NCBI RefSeq assembly: GCF_020080835.1
Contig: NC_058164.1
Location: 19,338,688 to 19,402,687 of the forward strand
DNA from: Cotesia glomerata
Taxonomy: Eukaryota; Arthropoda; Insecta; Hymenoptera; Braconidae
Reading direction: 5' to 3'
DNA: 64,000 bases
Shown here: positions 57,970 to 64,000 of the stretch, piece after piece
Layout of the letters: each line of letters opens with the position of its first letter
Position numbering within the stretch: the first letter of the stretch is position 1
Notes under the pieces: generated by a model
Told to the model about the DNA's origin: nothing
Database searches by the model: none
The model's input: only the letters and a program-made list of their open reading frames with translations
Translations under genes and position numbers: made by a program

Positions 57970-58474
57970 GGATTGTTCTGGAAATTTCTAGAATGATCTG
58001 GGAAGTTCTAAAATAATATGGGAAGTTCTAAAATCTACGTTTAGATTCTGATCGACTGAGAATGTTCTAGAAAATTCTATCATGATCTGGGACGTTCTAA
58101 AATCTACGTTTAGATTCTGATCGAATGAGAATGTTCTAGAAAATTCTAGAATGATCCAGAAATGTCTAGAATGATCTGGGAAGTTCTAAAATCTACGTTT
58201 AGATTCTGATCGAATGAGAATGTTCTAGAAAATTCTAGAATAATCTGGGAAGTTCTAAAATCTACGTTTAGATTCTGATCGAATGAGAATGTTTTAGAAA
58301 TTTCTAGAATGGTCTGGGAAGTTCTAAAATCTACGTTTAGATTCTGATCGATTGAGAGTGTTTTAGAAAATGCTAGAATGATCTAGAATAACTTCAAATG
58401 AACTAGAAAGCTTTAAAATGAATGTCAACATTCTTATCGGTCGAAAATATGCTGGATTGTTCTAGAAACTTTTA
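57970..58474. repeat. 69/89-bp minisatellite rich in heat-shock-element pentamers
   Basis: Units start at 57970, 58059, 58128, 58217, 58286 and 58355, i.e. spacings of 89, 69, 89, 69 and 69 bp, with a degenerate end near 58454. Each unit opens AGAATGTTCTAGAAAATTCT followed by AGAAT and also has TCTACGTTTAGATTCTGATC. The opening is GAA-TTC-GAA-TTC-GAA at exact 5-bp steps, i.e. a five-pentamer heat-shock element; it is perfect in the units at 58128 and 58217 and has one or more mismatches in the others. The longer units carry an extra 20 bp. No coding. Confidence 0.9.
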
Positions 58475-58895
58475 AAACATCCTAAAAAATGTAATTATAA
58501 ACAAATAACTGTATTAAAAAAGACCCAGCGAAGCGGGTATTCACATAATTTTTTATGAAATCTACTAATTAGGACAATTTGTGCAATTAGAGATTTTTCT
58601 GTAATTTTGGGCACAGTTCTATTTCAAACAGAAAAAAAAAAAAAACATTTCTTTTCATTTTGTCAAAAAAGTTTCTGTTAAAAATTTTTATATTAAACAC
58701 TTTTGTACATTAATTTGATACAATAATGGGAAATCAATACACAAAAGTGTATCGTATTTAAGATAAAAAATTTTAGCACAAACTTTCATTAACTTGAACT
58801 TAAAAATAGTAATAGTAAATTCAATCTATTTAAAAGCGCGTAAAGCTTATAAACAATAATATTTTTTGAACAATGTACAAATTATAGGAAATTCT
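58475..58895. other. Spacer with a CCCAGCGAAGCGGG motif
   Basis: ACCCAGCGAAGCGGGT at about 58526 is the inverse of CCCGCTTCGCTGGG at about 23192, a motif common at ends of insect LINE/SINE repeats. The minisatellite may therefore belong to such an element. No gene is seen. Confidence 0.45.
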
Positions 58896-59375
58896 ACGCA
58901 GAAAAAAAAACTACTTGATTGAACAGAAATACAATCAAATTCTTTATCGAAGACACAATTTTCTTTAACTAAGAATAACTTCGTTTAAGAATTCTATATT
59001 TTTGGTTGAAGAAAACGTTTCTTCATTTAAAATACAAGAAAAAAACGTATTCAAGACTTATTTATGATTAAAAAGAAACCAACAGAAATCCGAATATTGT
59101 TGATATTATTAAAATAAATTGGCAATATCATAATCAATTTTACAAAAGATTGAAAATGTTGAACAAACTATGTAATATCTTGCTTGAAAATAATAAAGTG
59201 CTTCATTGAATCCATAAAATTCTTGAATGAAGAACTTGTTTTCTTCATCCAAAAGTTTTATGTTTTCGACTAAAGAGTGAATTTTTTGAATTAAGAATAC
59301 TGAATATCTCAAAACAAGAGTAAAATTTTGAAAATAACATTTTTTTTAATCAAGTAATTTTTTTTTTTTTTCAAT
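58896..59375. mobile_element. MITE-like element with CTTGATT ends
   Basis: Left GCAGAAAAAAAAACTACTTG ATTGAA; right, reverse-complemented, CATTGAAAAAAAAAAAAAAT TACTTGATT. The interior is full of TTCTTGAA/TTCAAGAA-like words. Non-coding. Confidence 0.6.
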
Positions 59376-59651
59376 GTAAATCCGATTTATTACATCAATC
59401 TTAATTTAAATTGTTCAAAGAAATCTACTTTCTATTTTGGCTATCAGATGGTATTTATATTATACTAAATTATATTCGTAAAATAAAAAAAAAAAATTGG
59501 CCCGAAGCGTGATAGTAGTCTGCACAGAGCATGCGACCTTGAGAATGTCGGTACTTCAGCATAACGTCAATTAACATCAGTTTTTTCGTTTTGGAAACAT
59601 GATGATTGTATTGAGAAGTGTTGATAAATAACAGTGTAGACTGGTCATACA

Positions 59652-59796
59652 CTGAAAAAAAAAAATTAACTTGATTCAAGAGATTAATTCTTGAACCAAA
59701 AAAATCAGAGCATCATCTTAATTTAAGTAGAAAAATTCTTGAACTGAGAAATTTTTCTAGGCTGAAGAATCAAGTTAGTTTTTTTTTTAAGTGTAT
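59652..59796. mobile_element. Short MITE with AACTTGATTC ends
   Basis: Left ACACTGAAAAAAAAAAATTA ACTTGATTCAAG; right, reverse-complemented, TACACTTAAAAAAAAAACTA ACTTGATTC. Related to 58896-59375 and, more degenerate, 61826-61935. Confidence 0.7.
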
Positions 59797-61825
59797 GAAG
59801 GAAGAAATTGGAAAATGTTTTAATTATAATCATACTTTTAACTTGTTATTATAACTGTTCATATTTATAATAAATAAATAAATAAATGAATAATTTAAAT
59901 TTGTTGAACACAAGCCCTGACCTAACCTATTCTAGGCTATGTCTAAATTTTAAAATTAAAGACAAAGCCTAGGAGAGGCTATCGCCAAGCAACTTCAATG
60001 TATGTAGGCCACTGTAGTGACTTATTTGTGTCTGCAATTATCAGCATAATTATTTTATAATTTTCATCACGAACTCCGAATTTAGCAATATCCACTCTCA
60101 AAGATTAATGACTTACAACTCCGTTTATTTTTTTACCTTTTTCTTTTATTTTCACATTATTTTATCTAATACTAGCTATTTTTATACTTTTAATTAGCAA
60201 ACACTTCACTTTTGTACTAAAATATTGTCTGTGCAGTTTAATCATCGAAGTCTCTCTCATTCAAGTCTCTTGATCACTACCACTAATACATATTTATTAC
60301 TTTTCTTTACAATTAATAAAATAAAAAGAAATATGATACACGTACATATATCACGTGACTTAAAAAAATTTATTTTCTGCTTATTTAAGTTATTTCCTTT
60401 TTCTTCTTCTTAGCAACAAGAAGGCTATAAAATTCGTATCACGCATTTGCTTGGTACAATATAAGAATCCAAAATAAAAATATAAAAATACTCTTTAAAA
60501 ATTCCGAAAATAAAATTTATATTATAACGATTACATATAAAAATGAAAATGATAAAATCAAATTTACTTCATTTAAAAGATAATGAAAAATTATCCAAAA
60601 TATAAATTCTTTTTTCAAACATTAAAAAAATGCCTTTATAATTTTTAAAAGTAAATTTTTATCAAAAAAAAAGTTTTTAAAAATTTATCGTGTTACCAAA
60701 AAACTAAAAATTTTAATGAAAATTTTCAAACGCTTACACAAAGTACACTTACAAACAGATGTTTAAAATAAAATTTTCGTAATTTTAATGAAAAAATTAT
60801 TAAAATCGAGCTGTTGCACCGAGCACCCACAAACCACTGAACGTAACAACCGTGTCCGAAGAGGGCCAAGAAGCCAATAAGCGAAGGTGCGCTCAAGAGA
60901 CCATGGTAATATATGTAGATACATATATTAACCACGTGAGAGAACTTTCCGAAGAGATATATACATATAAATGTATGTATTGTATGTATGACGACACATC
61001 TCCACAGACCATAACTCGCTCTATCCTTTTATTTATATATATTATAAAGTATGTAGTGGGGTATATTAGTCATACCGATTTTTGTCTCATCAATTTTGTC
61101 TCCATTATAATTGTTATCTTCTCTTATTGTTTCTTATCTTTTTGATTTAAACGTCAGATTAATATTAATTAATTAAAAAAAATTAAACTATTATTTTTTG
61201 GATAAATTAATTTGCAGTGTTAAATAAGTAATTAATTGTAAAGATAATATAAGCTATTTATAGTTGAGAATATAATAAAAGCTTGGTATGCATTTTTTAT
61301 TTGGATCCCTGACCAGTTCTTACTAACGAGTAAACGAGTCACTCGCTGGCTGGTATCTTCTTTGAAGTCTGGACAATCTTTGGATCGCGGCTTTTTATGA
61401 AGGTCGCGGTCTAGTCTTGTGTTTGTCTCAACTCTCTCATACTATCATCATCATCATCATCATCATCAACAAGCTTAAATGTCTAAATAAATTGAATACC
61501 GTTAATATGTGTGAGCCCGCCATTTACGGATTTATTTTTTTTTGCTTATTCTTATTTTAAATAAACCACTGATTGTAATCAACTATACATTGAGTAATTA
61601 AATTGGAAATAAAAATTTTTAAATGGAAAAAATCTATTCAACTTATTGAAAACTGCACGTCAAATTTTTTATAAATTTTTCTTCCTTATAAAGATTAAAT
61701 AAAACCGGACTTTTTCTTTTTGGGAAAATGAGAATTTTTTCTAAGAAATATCTTTTTTTTTAACCTTTATTTGCAAGTAATCCTCTTCCTAAAAATATAA
61801 GTTATATACAACAAAATATTGAGAA
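59797..61825. other. Intergenic; possible but unproven 5' exon material
   Basis: No confident gene. About 60815-60903 is less AT-rich and ends in ACC-ATG directly followed by GTAATA, an arrangement seen in gene B's minimal first exon. About 61330-61440 is also less AT-rich (AGTCACTCGCTGGCTGGTAT; AAGGTCGCGGTCTAGTCTTG) and is followed by (ATC)n at 61443-61466. These might be promoter or 5' UTR of a gene beyond the window. Confidence 0.35.
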
Positions 61826-61935
61826 AAAAAAACCAAACTGATTCAAGAGAAAAATTCTTGAATCAGAAAATTGTTTTCGGTTCAAGTAAATTTTACTTAG
61901 TTAAAGATCTTTTTGTTAATTTTTTTAACAGTGTG
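61826..61935. mobile_element. Degenerate MITE with CTGATTCAAG motif
   Basis: AAAAAACCAAACTGATTCAAG AGAAAAATTCTTGAATCAG forms a hairpin at its left part. The right end ATTTTTTTAACAGTGTGG resembles the ACACTGAAAA end of its relatives. Confidence 0.45.
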
Positions 61936-64000
61936 GTCATCATTCATTAGCATTTCGTATCTATGTATGTACTTTAGCCTATTGTGTTTGTTTTTCTAGT
62001 AATTAATTAAAATAATTTTTAAAAAAATGAAGAACGTAAAATTTTGTAAAAATTTGAGAAGTTGTGACAAAATTTTTTTTCCAAATTTGTTTTTTGGATA
62101 AAGTATATAAAAATACTAAAATCGCTATAAACTTCATTTTTTTTAACATTCAAAGCTTTAAAACGAATTGGAATATTAACTTTTGATTATTTCTATGATT
62201 TTTGAGTTAAGTACACCGTAAAACGGGTAATTCGAAAAAAGATATTTAGAAGAATTTATTTTTCGATGGTTTGCTAAAAAATCGAGTGTTCCTCACTTGA
62301 AACAATTACTTCAATTTACTATGAAAGAACATAATTTTAATTGACTAAAAATAAATAAAATAAAACAAAATTTTAAATAAATTTTAATTTATTTTTTCGC
62401 CTAAAATTTAGAGAGTCTTATTGTCGAATAATCGTAGGTCGGTTTTATTTGATCAACTTAAATAGGTCACGAATTTACGAATAGAGTAACAGGAAATAAG
62501 ATTGGAATTATAAATATGCCGGGTTTTTTTTTTCTAAACTTTCTACAATCTTAAAAAAATAAAATTTACATTCTGTTTTTTTTCTTCACTAATTTAGTTA
62601 ATTGTTATTATTATTTTTTTTTGTTACACTTTATGCAATGTACACCTGCACAATATTCTTATCTTGATTCGATTTTCTTTGTCGGATTTTACCCTATTGT
62701 TCAACTTTTGAGATAAAAGACTATTGTGTCTTGGGTGTGATAAAAATTAGCTTAAGTTCGTGTGCTATCGTTTTACGTGACATATGCAAATTTAATTATG
62801 AACAGCGTACGTGTAATTTGTTAAAATCAAAATGTCTAACAGGATATTGATTGCTATATCGATTTTAGCGACAATTATAATCTTATTAGTTTTTTTATCG
62901 ATTAAAAACTGTAATCATAAAATTTACTAATACTAATAAAAATTTTCTCTTTGTAAAAGCAAAAAAAAATTTTTTTTTTTACTTAGGACTTTTTAAACCT
63001 TTGATAACATTTTTTTTCTGTTCTACAAAGTTTATAAACTTTTATCAATTAAATCATTTTTTCTATAATTTTGAAATAATTCTTAACGGTAAAAAAATAT
63101 AATAATTTACAGATTAAGCTAATTCTCAAAGGTATTGACATTTAATTGGTATTTGGCTGAGAGTCTGACCGTGACATTTTAGTTGATGCATTTTACATAC
63201 CAATATGTATATATGTATATTATTTAATACCTCAGCTTGTTAAAATCCATTCCAAAAATTATTCGTTTCAATGATATTCATCAATATTTTTGAAAAAAAT
63301 GTAAACCACAGATAATCGCCTTATTTCAAGTTAATTATCTTAATATACGAAATTTTAAATATATGTTATTTGGAAATAAAAACAAAAATTACTACTTCAT
63401 ATTCCTAATTTAGTTGATAAAAATAAGTAAATAAATTTCGAAAAAATTTTAATTAAAAAAAGAAAATTTTATTTATAAATAAATTTCTCTTGAGCATTAA
63501 CACAAAAATACCGTTATATTTCCTTACCTTGTCCTCTCTGTCTTCTCAGTATCTTTTATTCTTTATCTTTCATTCTTGTTTTCTCTGTCTCGCTTTTTCA
63601 AGGCGTTTATTCGCCAAAATAAGAGGGAAGGCTTCAAGGCATACAGAAAAGGTACGGTTAGAAGAGAAAAGAGGGCGAGAGTTAAGATTGGTTATGATCG
63701 TATGCGATCGTGCTGCGCTAAAAATAAATTCCACATCAATTTTTTATATTTGTGTCCTATATAAGTATAACAATTTTATTAAGTCAAATTAAGTAAATTA
63801 TTACAACTGATTGCACGGAAAAAAGAAAACTCGAAAAATTACAGTATAAAATGTAAAATCGGTCCCGTCGTAACCAAAACTAGAAAAATTACAGTTTGAA
63901 AAAACATTTTTCTAAATTCAATTTTTTAATTTAATATTTAGAGCTTTCAATGTAAATATTACATTTTACAATGTAATTTTTATAAAATCTGTAATAATTA
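61936..64000. other. AT-rich intergenic, no gene seen
   Basis: Homopolymers and short frames only. A moderately GC-richer patch at 63600-63700 (CAAAATAAGAGGGAAGGCTT) has two overlapping short frames but no domain or splice context. Confidence 0.5.

Noticed and set aside
63490..63792. 100-codon frame and an overlapping 62-codon frame
   Set aside because: The two frames compete, neither has a domain, and there are no convincing splice signals.
1..64000. CRISPR arrays, bacterial operons, viral genes
   Set aside because: No spaced direct-repeat array, no ribosome-binding-site gene clusters and no recognisable viral protein. The window is eukaryotic.

Overview
The window is eukaryotic, strongly AT-rich DNA with intron-containing genes, many foldback/TIR elements and several non-LTR retrotransposons. 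The recognisable host proteins (BRF1, a CHMP4/Snf7 ESCRT-III subunit, a small dual-specificity phosphatase), Jockey-type LINEs and a THAP/DDE transposon point to an insect. A hymenopteran such as a parasitoid wasp is my guess from base composition and repeat style, but nothing here proves it. Layout: 1-15 kb is gene-poor and holds foldback elements, a TIR repeat carrying a GT microsatellite with a second TIR element nested in it (2.9-4.7 kb), and a 1.9-kb element with identical 236-bp TIRs and its own ORF (12.7-14.7 kb). 15-23 kb holds two tandem paralogous genes for small hydrophobic proteins of unknown function (about 17.1 and 20.6 kb), flanked by two copies of one TIR element. 23-36 kb is a retrotransposon cluster on the minus strand: three different Jockey-type elements lie head-to-tail and are separated by the same 12-bp sequence; the most 3' one is interrupted by a different, 5'-truncated LINE with a clean 15-bp target-site duplication. 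36-39 kb holds a decayed LINE tail, GC-rich patches, degenerate tandem repeats, a perfect 156-bp inverted repeat and a MITE. Host genes: BRF1 (39.85-41.75 kb, +, one exon) faces the four-exon CHMP4 gene (43.2-45.24 kb, -). The four-exon phosphatase gene runs from 47.23 to 55.83 kb (+). Its 6.8-kb intron 2 contains a tRNA-derived SINE, a whole THAP/DDE_Tnp_4 DNA transposon (probably ISL2EU/PHIS type) with an apparently intact three-exon transposase and a broken SAP-SWIM-YqaJ partner gene, and a palindrome just before the acceptor. 56-64 kb has no gene I can support, but holds a 69/89-bp minisatellite whose units contain runs of perfect heat-shock-element pentamers (57.97-58.47 kb) and several MITEs. 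BRF1 acts in RNA polymerase III initiation, CHMP4 in membrane scission and the phosphatase in tyrosine/threonine dephosphorylation; they are ordinary neighbours and no functional cluster is implied. The unusual content lies in the mobile and repetitive DNA and in the unidentified gene pair.
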